Assembly (NCBI RefSeq): GCF_002238045.1
Contig: NZ_NBYO01000001.1
Span: 806,001-870,000 of the forward strand
Source: Notoacmeibacter marinus
GTDB taxonomy: Bacteria; Pseudomonadota; Alphaproteobacteria; Rhizobiales; Rhizobiaceae
Length of the DNA stretch: 64,000 bases
Direction of reading: 5' to 3'
Position numbers and translations under genes: made by a program. Positions 8,880-16,227 of this stretch are shown one piece after another. The stretch's first letter is position 1. Every line of letters starts with the position of its first letter. The notes under the pieces are model-generated. The model was not told the DNA's origin. It searched no databases and was given only the letters and a program-made list of their open reading frames with translations.

Positions 8880-9105
8880 TGCCATGCGGGAGAGATCGGT
8901 CGAGCACTTTATCGTGTTTGGATCGGCGCCGAAGGAGCAACCGCCCCCGGAAACTCTCAGGCAACGGGACCGTGTGGCAAGGGTCGGAACTCCGAAGAGT
9001 GGTCGTGTCTGAAAGACGCGGCCCGCCGAAGGAGCAAGTCGGGGCGGGCATGGTGCCAGCCTTGGCGAATCTCTCAGGTTCGATACGGGAGGGGGCACGC
9101 GGCCG
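8880..9105 (+). promoter_or_regulatory. Tandem glycine riboswitch (two aptamers)
   Basis: Two copies of the glycine aptamer core are present. GCCGAAGGAGCAA occurs at 8928-8940 and again at 9025-9037, each followed by the conserved CTCTCAGG (8954-8961 and 9071-9078). The first aptamer opens with GCGGGAGAG near 8885, and the two are joined by a short linker. The second ends about 25-50 bases before the ribosome binding site of the downstream amino-acid dehydrogenase gene, so glycine most likely turns that gene on, as in known tandem glycine riboswitches. The gap 8722-8879 shows nothing else clear. Confidence 0.95.
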
Positions 9106-9129
9106 GAACGATCCGGCAAGGAGATACGC

Positions 9130-10452
9130 GTGCCTAACAGACAATCCTCATCTTCGTCCGTTGCCGTCATCGGTGGCGGAATCACGGGTGTTACCACCGC
9201 CTACGCTCTCGCCAGCCATGGTCATGATGTGACGCTTTTCGAGCGGCATGCCTATGCAGCCATGGAAACGAGCTATGCCAATGGCGGCCAGCTTTCGGCG
9301 TCCAATGCCGAGGTCTGGAACCAGCTTTCGACGGTCGGCAAGGGCATCAAATGGATGCTGCAGCCCGGCGCGCCACTGCTGGTGAACCCGACGCCGACCT
9401 GGCATAAAATGTCATGGATGGCAGAATTTCTACGCCATATTCCCGAGTACGAAAACAACACCGTCGCGACGGTGCGGCTGGCTATTGAAGCGCGCAAGCA
9501 CCTCTTCCGCATGGCGGATGAAGAGAATATCGACTTCGACTGCGTCAAGCGGGGCATTCTGCATGTCTACAAGACGCAGGCCGAACTCGATCATGCAAAG
9601 GATGTGACCGGCCTTCTCAATCGCGGCGGTCTTCAGCGCCAGCAGGTCGGTCCGGCCGAAATCCGCCAGATCGAACCGAGCCTGCATGGACGCTTCATCG
9701 GCGGCTACTTCACCGAATCCGACTTTACCGGAGACGTTCACAAATTCACCAACGGTCTGGCGAAGGCATGCGTCCGCAAGGGTGTCACCATGCGGATGCA
9801 AACCGAAATCGCGGATATCAAGACCGGGCCGGATGGCGTGGCCGTCAGCTATCGCGATATCGATAGCGGCAAGGCAATCGCGACGCACCGGTTCGACAAT
9901 GTGGTGATCTGCGCCGGCGTCGGCTCGCGCAAGCTGGCCGCCATGGTCGGCGACCGGGTCAATGTCTATCCGGTGAAGGGCTATTCGATCACGGTGCGGA
10001 TGAACACCGACGACGACCGCGCCGCCGCGCCTTGGGTCAGCCTTCTGGACGACGACGCCAAGATCGTGACGTCGCGCCTTGGACCGGACCGCTACCGCGT
10101 GGCGGGCACGGCGGAGTTCAATGGCGAGAATCGCGATATTCGCGATGCCCGCATCCGCCCGCTGGTCGACTGGGTGCGGCGTCACCATCCGGGTCTTTCG
10201 ACGCGCGACGTGCAGCCCTGGGCCGGCCTGCGGCCGATGATGCCGAACATGATGCCGCGCGTGATGGCCGGCAAGCGCCCGGGCGTCTTCTACAATACCG
10301 GGCACGGCCATCTCGGCTGGACGCTTTCGGCGGCAACGGCGGAACTCGTCGCCGGTCTCGTCGCCGATCGCGCCGAGACGAAGGCCGGATCGGTCTCCGC
10401 CCCTCGTCCGGCCATGAAGGCGACTGCACCATCCTTCGCGCTCGATACATAG
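9130..10452 (+). CDS. dadA: D-amino acid dehydrogenase/glycine oxidase-like FAD oxidoreductase (DadA family)
   Basis: A 440-residue FAD-dependent amine oxidoreductase. The N-terminal Rossmann motif VIGGGITGVTTAYALA (about residues 11-26) binds FAD, followed by the GGQLSASNAEVW signature of DadA proteins and a C-terminal block GHGHLGWTLSAATAELVAGL. DadA converts D-amino acids to 2-oxo acids and ammonia, passing electrons to the respiratory chain. The GTG start at 9130 is set by AAGGAG six bases upstream. The tandem glycine riboswitch directly upstream suggests that glycine itself, or a D-amino acid linked to glycine, is the physiological substrate; that is inference, and the sequence does not separate DadA from glycine-oxidase use. 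Confidence 0.88.
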   Translation: MPNRQSSSSSVAVIGGGITGVTTAYALASHGHDVTLFERHAYAAMETSYANGGQLSASNAEVWNQLSTVGKGIKWMLQPGAPLLVNPTPTWHKMSWMAEFLRHIPEYENNTVATVRLAIEARKHLFRMADEENIDFDCVKRGILHVYKTQAELDHAKDVTGLLNRGGLQRQQVGPAEIRQIEPSLHGRFIGGYFTESDFTGDVHKFTNGLAKACVRKGVTMRMQTEIADIKTGPDGVAVSYRDIDSGKAIATHRFDNVVICAGVGSRKLAAMVGDRVNVYPVKGYSITVRMNTDDDRAAAPWVSLLDDDAKIVTSRLGPDRYRVAGTAEFNGENRDIRDARIRPLVDWVRRHHPGLSTRDVQPWAGLRPMMPNMMPRVMAGKRPGVFYNTGHGHLGWTLSAATAELVAGLVADRAETKAGSVSAPRPAMKATAPSFALDT

Positions 10453-10521
10453 GGGTTCGTCCGGCGCCGGCTTTGGCCCTGATGGCTTGACTCCGGTGCC
10501 GATCCCACCAATCTAGGCGAT

Positions 10522-10677
10522 GTTCTCAGGGCGGGGTGAAACTCCCCACCGGCGGTGATGAGCGATGGGCCACAAGTCCGGAGCGACGAGCCCGCGAGCG
10601 CCTTTGCCAAAAGGTGAAGGGTCAGCAGATCCGGTGCGATCCCGGAGCCGACGGTCATAGTCCGGATGAAAGAGGAC
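10522..10677 (+). promoter_or_regulatory. FMN riboswitch (RFN element)
   Basis: All hallmark parts of the RFN element are present in order: GTTCTCAGGGCGGGGTG at 10522, CCCCACCGGCGGTGAT, GCCCGCGAGCG near 10590, GGTCAGCAGATCCGGT near 10620, and GTCATAGTCCGGATG ending in GAAAGAGGAC at 10677. The ribH2 start codon follows 115 bp later. FMN binding is expected to reduce ribH2 expression, probably at translation or by early termination. The stretch 10453-10521 has nothing else recognisable. Confidence 0.97.
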
Positions 10678-10792
10678 GGGAAATGGCAGCGGAACGGCGC
10701 GTCGGTTCGATAGACCGATGGAAGTGCCCGGTCGGCGGCCCAGTCCCGAAATGCGCCCTGGTTCACTGTGCTCGAACCCAAGGGATACGCAG

Positions 10793-11275
10793 ATGAATCA
10801 GATGACCCACCCCGAAAAAGGCAATCGCCGCGTTGCCATTATCCGTGCCCGCTGGCACGCAGACATTGTCGACCAGGCCGTCGAGAGCTGCCAGTCCGAT
10901 CTGGAGGCTGAAAGCTACGACGTCGATGTTTTCGACGTGCCCGGCGCGCTCGAAATACCGCTCACCGCCCAGAAGCTGGCAAAGACCGGGCGCTATGACG
11001 GCGTCGTCGCCATCGCCTTCATCGTCAATGGCGGCATCTATCACAATAATTACGTATCGACCTCGGTGTCCGACGCCATGATGCGGGTCAGCCTCGACAC
11101 GGACACGCCGGTCTTCTCGGTTGCGCTGACACCGCATAATTACCAGGAAGTCGAGCCGCTCAACGACTTCTTCGTCAGGCATTTCGTCAAGAAGGGCCAT
11201 GAGGCCGCCAGCGCGGTGAAGGAAACGCTGGACCTCTATGCGCGCATCGAGGCCGGTGAAACCGCCAAGGTCTGA
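10793..11275 (+). CDS. ribH2: 6,7-dimethyl-8-ribityllumazine synthase, type II
   Basis: Penultimate enzyme of riboflavin synthesis, joining 5-amino-6-ribitylaminouracil with 3,4-dihydroxy-2-butanone 4-phosphate. The 160-residue product matches the Brucella RibH2 pattern rather than RibH1: ARWHADIVDQA at about residues 19-29, VFDVPGALEIPL, IAFIVNGGIYHNNYV and SVALTPHNYQE. Type II enzymes of Rhizobiales form decamers. The gene stands alone behind an FMN riboswitch and ends in a strong terminator. A likely RibH1 paralogue would sit in a rib operon elsewhere in the genome. Confidence 0.94.
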   Translation: MNQMTHPEKGNRRVAIIRARWHADIVDQAVESCQSDLEAESYDVDVFDVPGALEIPLTAQKLAKTGRYDGVVAIAFIVNGGIYHNNYVSTSVSDAMMRVSLDTDTPVFSVALTPHNYQEVEPLNDFFVRHFVKKGHEAASAVKETLDLYARIEAGETAKV

Positions 11276-11286
11276 CGTCTTTCTAC

Positions 11287-11316
11287 AAAAAAGACCGCCC
11301 TCAAAGGCGGTCTTTT
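11287..11316 (+). terminator. Rho-independent terminator of ribH2
   Basis: AAAAAAGACCGCC / GGCGGTCTTTT stem with a short TCAAA loop and a terminal T run, 12 bases after the ribH2 stop. The symmetric A and T tracts also let it terminate the converging minus-strand fpr transcript. Confidence 0.92.
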
Positions 11317-11353
11317 CCAATTCCGTTCAGTCGGACCCGGCTGTGATGCCGTC

Positions 11354-12172
11354 CTAGCCGACAAAGGCGCGTTCGATCACGAATTCGCCCGGTTGGGCAT
11401 TGGAGCCTTCGGTTAGCCCGGCTTCTTCCAGAAGCGCCTTGGTCTCCTGAAGCATTTCCATGGAGCCGCAGATCATGCCGCGATCGACCGCCTTGTCGAA
11501 TGGCTCGACGCCGAGATCGGCGAAGAGTTCACCGGAGCGGATCAGATTGGTGATGCGCCCCATCTTGCCGTAATTTTCGCGCGTCGTCGTCGCGTAGAAG
11601 CGCAGCTTGGACGTGTCGCACAATTCATTGAGCAGTTCGTCCGACTTGATGCTTTCAACCAGATCGAGGCCAAACTTCAACTCGTCCACCTGGCGGCAGG
11701 TCTGGGTCAGGATGAGTTCGTCGAACTTGGCATAGCTTTCCGGGTCGCGGATCAGCGAAGCGAAGGGCGCGATGCCCGTTCCCGTCGAGAACATCCAGAG
11801 CCGCTTGCCGGGGATCAGCGCATCATGCACCAGCGTGCCGGTGGGTTTCGGCCGCATCAGCACCGTATCGCCCGGTTCGATCTGCTGCAGATGCTGTGTG
11901 AGGGGGCCTTCCGGCACCTTGATGGAAAAGAATTCCAGATCGTCCGCCCAGTTCGGCGAAGCGATGGAATAGGCGCGGTAGATCGGCTTTTCGCCGACCA
12001 TCAGGCCGATCATGACGAACTCGCCGGAGCGAAAGCGGAAGCTGGCCGGCCTGGTCGTGCGAAAGTGGAACAGCCGGTCGGTATAATGCGTCACCTCGGT
12101 AACGGTAAGGCCAAGAGCGCCCTTCGGCAGTTCTGTCGGTGCGGCTTCGAATTCAGTCATTGCGATCGTCAT
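11354..12172 (-). CDS. fpr: Ferredoxin--NADP(+) reductase
   Basis: FAD enzyme of 272 residues (bacterial Fpr class) moving electrons between NADPH and ferredoxin or flavodoxin, often linked to oxidative stress and Fe-S repair. Seen: the FAD-binding YRAYSIASP at about residues 65-73, the pyrophosphate/NADP motif FSTGTGIAPFASLIRDP at about 128-144, the NADP-binding ICGSMEM, and the C-terminal FVIERAFVG typical of the alphaproteobacterial form. An ATG at 12160 (MTEFEAAP) is an alternative start. It stands alone, convergent with ribH2. Confidence 0.94.
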   Translation of the reverse strand: MTIAMTEFEAAPTELPKGALGLTVTEVTHYTDRLFHFRTTRPASFRFRSGEFVMIGLMVGEKPIYRAYSIASPNWADDLEFFSIKVPEGPLTQHLQQIEPGDTVLMRPKPTGTLVHDALIPGKRLWMFSTGTGIAPFASLIRDPESYAKFDELILTQTCRQVDELKFGLDLVESIKSDELLNELCDTSKLRFYATTTRENYGKMGRITNLIRSGELFADLGVEPFDKAVDRGMICGSMEMLQETKALLEEAGLTEGSNAQPGEFVIERAFVG

Positions 12173-12574
12173 CTTTTCTTCGACCTTTGCATCCGCCCAA
12201 ACCCACGGAAGCCAGACGCCTCCTGTTGCCGGTTCCTATGCCATGGATATGCACCAATCGAAGGGAACCGCTTTGCGCGGGATCAAGGCGCGGAGAAAAA
12301 TTCTCCTGCGAAAGAGGACCTCTTCCATGCCGCCTCCTCGCTCTGTTGGCAAGTCTGCGATTGTCTTCCTGACGGCGATGGCGCACCAGGGCCGGCCCCG
12401 ACAATGCGATGCGACAAAAAGACAACACCTATACTGATCTTATAGTCCAAGCGCCAAGACAAGCTGCGTTTATCGCCCAGAATGCGAAATAGCTGTTAAG
12501 ATGACATTCGAGTGGGACGCGATTCGCTCGGCAAACAGAAGTGTCATGCCTGAGTGCCGCCGTCACCATATGGA

Positions 12575-12655
12575 GGCTTACTGATCGGTCCTCCTCCCAA
12601 GCCGATCAGTTAAACTGTGGCCGGTGATCCGAAAGGATACCGGCCTCTTTTTTGT
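12575..12655 (+). ncRNA. Candidate cuckoo/alpha-r14-like sRNA with anti-Shine-Dalgarno loop
   Basis: A perfect 8-bp stem CTGATCGG (12581-12588) / CCGATCAG (12602-12609) displays CCTCCTCCC (12590-12598) in its 13-nt loop, then about 10 nt later a strong terminator hairpin GGCCGGTGATCC..GGATACCGGCC ends in TTTTTT at 12655. A CCUCCUCCC loop followed by a Rho-independent terminator is the signature of the 'cuckoo' (alpha-r14, CcsR-type) sRNAs of alphaproteobacteria, thought to bind ribosome binding sites. The 5' end is not known; the transcript may begin 30-50 nt further left. The rest of the 12173-12574 gap shows no gene. Confidence 0.75.
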
Positions 12656-12726
12656 CTACGATTGTCCATGGATCGCATCGCTGCGCCAATCGTTTCATTG
12701 GAAGAGATGGAATGGGAGACCGGACG

Positions 12727-13062
12727 ATGCGCGCCAGCCAGGCAGTATGGATCGCCGCTGCTCTTCTATCCGGCGTGCCGAATTCGGCCCTTGCCCAATT
12801 CACGATAGACAGTCCCGTAATCCTTTCGCCGAAACCCAGTCTCACCGGTCCCCGCTACGCCGCGCCGGATCGTCTGGATCGCGACCGGCGTTTCGATCCC
12901 AACGCCACGCCGGAAAAAGGCGTTTCGAACTATGCCGACCGCGATTTTCTCGAAGAAAACATCTCGCCCTTTCTCCGCTGGGGCGCGGAGCGGCAGAAGC
13001 TGAACGATCCTCGCGGCCAGCGTTTGCCGCGTCCGAGCGTACCGACCTTCGATACACGATAG
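12727..13062 (+). CDS. Small secreted protein of unknown function
   Basis: A 111-residue protein with a clear Sec signal peptide: MRASQ, a hydrophobic core AVWIAAALLSGVP, and an ALA-Q cleavage site near residue 24. The mature part is polar, rich in Arg, Asp and Pro, with no cysteines and no domain recognised. GGGAG lies 8 bases before the chosen ATG; longer upstream starts would run into the sRNA terminator. It may be exported to the periplasm. It lies between the sRNA and a LysR gene with no evident functional link. Confidence 0.65.
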   Translation: MRASQAVWIAAALLSGVPNSALAQFTIDSPVILSPKPSLTGPRYAAPDRLDRDRRFDPNATPEKGVSNYADRDFLEENISPFLRWGAERQKLNDPRGQRLPRPSVPTFDTR

Positions 13063-13184
13063 GCGTAGGACGTCGCATAACGGGCGTGTTGCTGGTGGAT
13101 CGGAACCGGGCATCGAGCCATCGAAGTCTTTTCCTGCCAGCCGAACCCGTCTAAGGCTCGATCCGTTCGCCTGATGGAGCCGTC

Positions 13185-14078
13185 ATGCAAGATCGCCTCG
13201 AAATGCTGATTGCCCTTGTTCGGGAAGAGCATTTCGGTCGGGCAGCCGAAGCGCTCGGCATCACCCAGCCCAGCCTCTCCTTCGGCATTCGCGCATTGGA
13301 GGACCGACTCGGCGCGCCGCTCGTGCGGCGCGGCTCGCGCTATCAGGGGCTGACGGCGGAGGGCGAGCGCGTCTATGAGCGTGCATTGCGCATCGTCGCC
13401 GAAACGCGCGCGCTGCGCGACGATGTGCGCGGATCGGCTGGTGAACTGAGTGGGCTCGTCCGCTTCGGCGTCGTGCCGACGGCGTTGCCGCTGGCAGCCG
13501 AGCTTGTTGCCCGGACGCAGGGCAAGCATCCGGGACTTCGTTTCCGCATCCTCTCGCGGACCGCTTCGGAGATCGCCGAAGGGCTGGAACGGCTCGAACT
13601 GGAGGCCGGCCTGTCCTACACGATGGGTTTGGAAGACCGGCCCTTAAAGGTTCATCCGATCCATGCCGAGCATTCCTGTCTTCTGGTCCATGAGGACCAT
13701 GAACTGGCGTCCCGTAAAAGCGTGGGTTGGGCCGATGTGGGTGCGGCCGCCCCATGTCTCCTGACGCCCGGCATGACCAATCGCGCCATTGTGGAGGCAC
13801 GACTGCGCGAAGCCGGCATCACGCCGTCGCCGAGCGTGGACAGCAATTCCATCATGGCTCTGGTCACGCTGGTGGCGCTGGGCGGCCATTCTCTGGTTCT
13901 GCCAGAACGGCTCGCCGGCGCCATCGCCGGCGCGGGGCCCATCCGCCGTATCGCGATCAAGGATCGTCAGTCCACCACAAGCGATCCGCAGATCGCCCTT
14001 CTGCTACCCAGCCGGCACAAGCTGCCCGGATCGCTGGTCGCGCTCCGCGAAGCCGCAAATCGACTGGCTGCGGTATGA
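13185..14078 (+). CDS. LysR-family regulator, probable activator of the fds operon
   Basis: LysR-type transcriptional regulator of 297 residues. The N-terminal winged helix (about residues 4-62) has FGRAAEALGITQPSLSFGIRALEDRLGAPLVRR; the rest is a periplasmic-binding-like effector domain. It lies immediately upstream of and codirectional with fdsG, the usual place of the FdsR regulator in alpha- and betaproteobacterial formate dehydrogenase operons. A perfect inverted repeat with a T-N11-A core overlaps its stop codon and could be its operator. Formate as effector is inference from position. Confidence 0.88.
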   Translation: MQDRLEMLIALVREEHFGRAAEALGITQPSLSFGIRALEDRLGAPLVRRGSRYQGLTAEGERVYERALRIVAETRALRDDVRGSAGELSGLVRFGVVPTALPLAAELVARTQGKHPGLRFRILSRTASEIAEGLERLELEAGLSYTMGLEDRPLKVHPIHAEHSCLLVHEDHELASRKSVGWADVGAAAPCLLTPGMTNRAIVEARLREAGITPSPSVDSNSIMALVTLVALGGHSLVLPERLAGAIAGAGPIRRIAIKDRQSTTSDPQIALLLPSRHKLPGSLVALREAANRLAAV

Positions 14079-14097
14079 TCGATTCTCTCTATCATAC
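14073..14097 (+). promoter_or_regulatory. Candidate LysR operator of the fds operon
   Basis: GTATGAT (14073-14079) and ATCATAC (14091-14097) form a perfect 7-bp inverted repeat spaced by 11 bases, fitting the LysR T-N11-A rule. It overlaps the lysR stop codon and lies about 100 bp before fdsG, a normal activator position. Assignment is inference. Confidence 0.6.
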
Positions 14098-14197
14098 GAC
14101 GGGCACTTGCGATTGAAATACGGCGTGATGAAGCGTAATATGTGGTTCGTTCCGTAGGCCTCCGACAAGCGCCAACCGGTCGCGGATGGGAGGATGG

Positions 14198-14671
14198 ATG
14201 ACGATATTACCGGACACCTCCGTTGCGTCCCGCGTTCAGGCGATTGTCTCCGAACACGCCGATCTGGACGGGCCGCTGCTGCCGATCCTTCACCGGGTTC
14301 AGTCCGAATATGGCTATGTGCCGGAAAGCGCGATACGCCCGCTGGCCGATGCACTCAATATCAGCCGCGCGGACGTCCACGGCGTCGTCAGCTTCTACCA
14401 CGACTTTCACACTGCGCCGCGCGGCAGGCACGTCGTGAAGATCTGCCGCGCGGAAGCCTGCCAGGCGCGGGGTGGGCAGGCGCTCGAGGATCATATTCGC
14501 AAGGTGCTGCGGCTGAACTGGAACGAAACCTCATCCGATGGCGCGATCACGCTGGAGCCGGTTTATTGCCTGGGCCTTTGCGCATGCGGTCCGGCAGCGC
14601 TGATCGACGAGCGTCCCGTCGCGAAGCTGACCGGCGAGAAGGTCGAGCGTCTCGTACGGGAGATGGTCTGA
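14198..14671 (+). CDS. fdsG: NAD-dependent formate dehydrogenase, gamma subunit
   Basis: NuoE-like [2Fe-2S] subunit of the soluble molybdenum formate dehydrogenase FdsABG(D), which oxidises formate to CO2 with NAD+. The 157-residue protein has the thioredoxin-fold cluster ligands as CRAEAC (CX4C) and, about 40 residues later, CLGLC (CX3C), and the typical LPILHRVQSEYGYVPESAI N-terminal helix. Several ATGs precede it; 14198 is chosen because GGGAGG lies just upstream and the protein then starts MTILPDTSV. Its stop overlaps the fdsB start (TGATG), so translation is probably coupled. Confidence 0.95.
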   Translation: MTILPDTSVASRVQAIVSEHADLDGPLLPILHRVQSEYGYVPESAIRPLADALNISRADVHGVVSFYHDFHTAPRGRHVVKICRAEACQARGGQALEDHIRKVLRLNWNETSSDGAITLEPVYCLGLCACGPAALIDERPVAKLTGEKVERLVREMV

Positions 14672-16227
14672 TGGGTTTATCGATGAATGGCGTCACTCGG
14701 ATTTTCGTGCCGGGCGATATGGCGGCGCGGGCGTTGGGCGCGGACGATGTGGCAAGGGCGATTTCACGTGAATCCGACGAGCGCGGCCTCGATATCCGCG
14801 TCACACGGAATGGCAGTCGCGGCATGGTCTTTCACGAGCCGCTGGTGGAAATCGAACGAGACGGCGTTCGCTACGGTTTCGGCGCGATGGAAGCATCCGA
14901 CGTCGCGGCTCTCTTCAACGATCCCGACACCCACCCCAAGGCGCTCGGCCCGGTCGACGATCTGGACTGGATGAAGCGTCAGACCCGCCTCACCTACGCA
15001 AGGTGCGGAGTAATCGACCCGCTCGACCTCGACGAGTACGAAGCCTTTGGCGGCCTGGCAGGGCTGCGTGCCGCGCTGAAGCGGGCGCCACAGCGGATCA
15101 TCGACGAGGTGAAGGCCTCCGGCTTGCGCGGGCGCGGCGGGGCGGGCTTTCCGACCGGCATCAAATGGCAGACGGTTCACGATGCCGAAGCGCGCCAAAA
15201 ATACATCGTCTGCAACGCCGATGAGGGCGATAGCGGCACCTTCGCCGACCGGATGCTGATGGAGGGCGACCCGTTCTGCCTGATCGAAGGCATGGCGATC
15301 GCCGGGCTCGCGGTCGGCGCGACCAAGGGCTACATCTATCTGCGCAGCGAATATCCCGACGCCATCCGGATGATGGACGCTGCCACCATAATTGCGCGGC
15401 AGAACGGGCTTCTGGGCGCGGACATTCTCGGATCGGGCAAGACCTTCGATCTGGAAATTCGCGTCGGTGCGGGCGCTTATGTCTGCGGCGAGGAAACCGC
15501 GCTTCTCAACAGCCTGGAAGGAAAGCGCGGCGTGGTGCGCGCCAAACCGCCATTGCCGGCGCTGGAAGGGTTCTTCGGCCAACCGACCGTCGTCAACAAT
15601 GTGATCAGCCTTGCCGCCGTGCCGTTCATTCTGGCGGAAGGCGGAGAAGCTTATGCGGCGCATGGCATCGGCCGTTCGCGGGGCACGATCCCGCTGCAGA
15701 TCGCCGGGAACGTCAAATATGGCGGGTTGTTCGAAGCGGCTTTCGGCATGACGCTCGGCGAGATCGTGAACAAGATCGGCGGCGGTACCGCTTCGGGCAA
15801 ACCCGTTCGCGCCGTGCAGGTGGGTGGGCCGCTCGGCGCGTATTTTCCGCCGGACCTTTTCGACACGCCCTTCGGCTATGAGGACTTCTCGTCGAAAGAG
15901 GGGCTGATCGGCCATGCCGGCATCACCGTCTTCGACGACAGCGTCGATATGGGCCGGATGGCGCGCTTCGCCATGGAGTTCTGCGCCATCGAAAGCTGCG
16001 GCAAATGCACGCCCTGCCGGATCGGCGCGGTGCGCGGCGTCGAGACCATCGACCGTATCCGCGATGGCGATGCGGGCGCGATGGCCCTTCTCACCGATCT
16101 CTGCGACACGATGAAAGCCGGCTCGCTCTGCGCGCTCGGCGGCTTCACGCCCTATCCGGTGATGAGCGCGCTCAACCATTTTCCGGAAGACTTTCTACCC
16201 GAGGGCCATAAGGAGGCCGCGGAATGA
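14671..16227 (+). CDS. fdsB: NAD-dependent formate dehydrogenase, beta subunit
   Basis: NuoF-like flavoprotein of about 518 residues that carries FMN and the NAD+ site. Seen: GLRGRGGAGFPTGIKW, the FMN/NADH glycine-rich loop, at about residues 150-165; CNADEGDSGTFADR; GAGAYVCGEETALL; and the [4Fe-4S] ligands in ESCGKCTPCR with a later cysteine in SLCALGG. The N-terminal 110 residues are a NuoE-like thioredoxin-fold extension without the cysteine set, as usual in FdsB. The start at 14671 overlaps the fdsG stop by one base; MNGVTR at 14683 is an alternative. Its stop overlaps the fdsA start (ATGA). Confidence 0.96.
   Translation: MGLSMNGVTRIFVPGDMAARALGADDVARAISRESDERGLDIRVTRNGSRGMVFHEPLVEIERDGVRYGFGAMEASDVAALFNDPDTHPKALGPVDDLDWMKRQTRLTYARCGVIDPLDLDEYEAFGGLAGLRAALKRAPQRIIDEVKASGLRGRGGAGFPTGIKWQTVHDAEARQKYIVCNADEGDSGTFADRMLMEGDPFCLIEGMAIAGLAVGATKGYIYLRSEYPDAIRMMDAATIIARQNGLLGADILGSGKTFDLEIRVGAGAYVCGEETALLNSLEGKRGVVRAKPPLPALEGFFGQPTVVNNVISLAAVPFILAEGGEAYAAHGIGRSRGTIPLQIAGNVKYGGLFEAAFGMTLGEIVNKIGGGTASGKPVRAVQVGGPLGAYFPPDLFDTPFGYEDFSSKEGLIGHAGITVFDDSVDMGRMARFAMEFCAIESCGKCTPCRIGAVRGVETIDRIRDGDAGAMALLTDLCDTMKAGSLCALGGFTPYPVMSALNHFPEDFLPEGHKEAAE

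Noticed and set aside
8880-9105. The leader before dadA read as small coding frames
   Set aside because: The conserved GCCGAAGGAGCAA and CTCTCAGG pairs show a tandem glycine riboswitch; the short frames through it are incidental.
12429-12450. CTATA-N7-TATAG inverted repeat upstream of the sRNA as an operator or promoter
   Set aside because: Short, AT-rich and more than 120 bp from the likely transcript start; no regulator is known to use such a site here.
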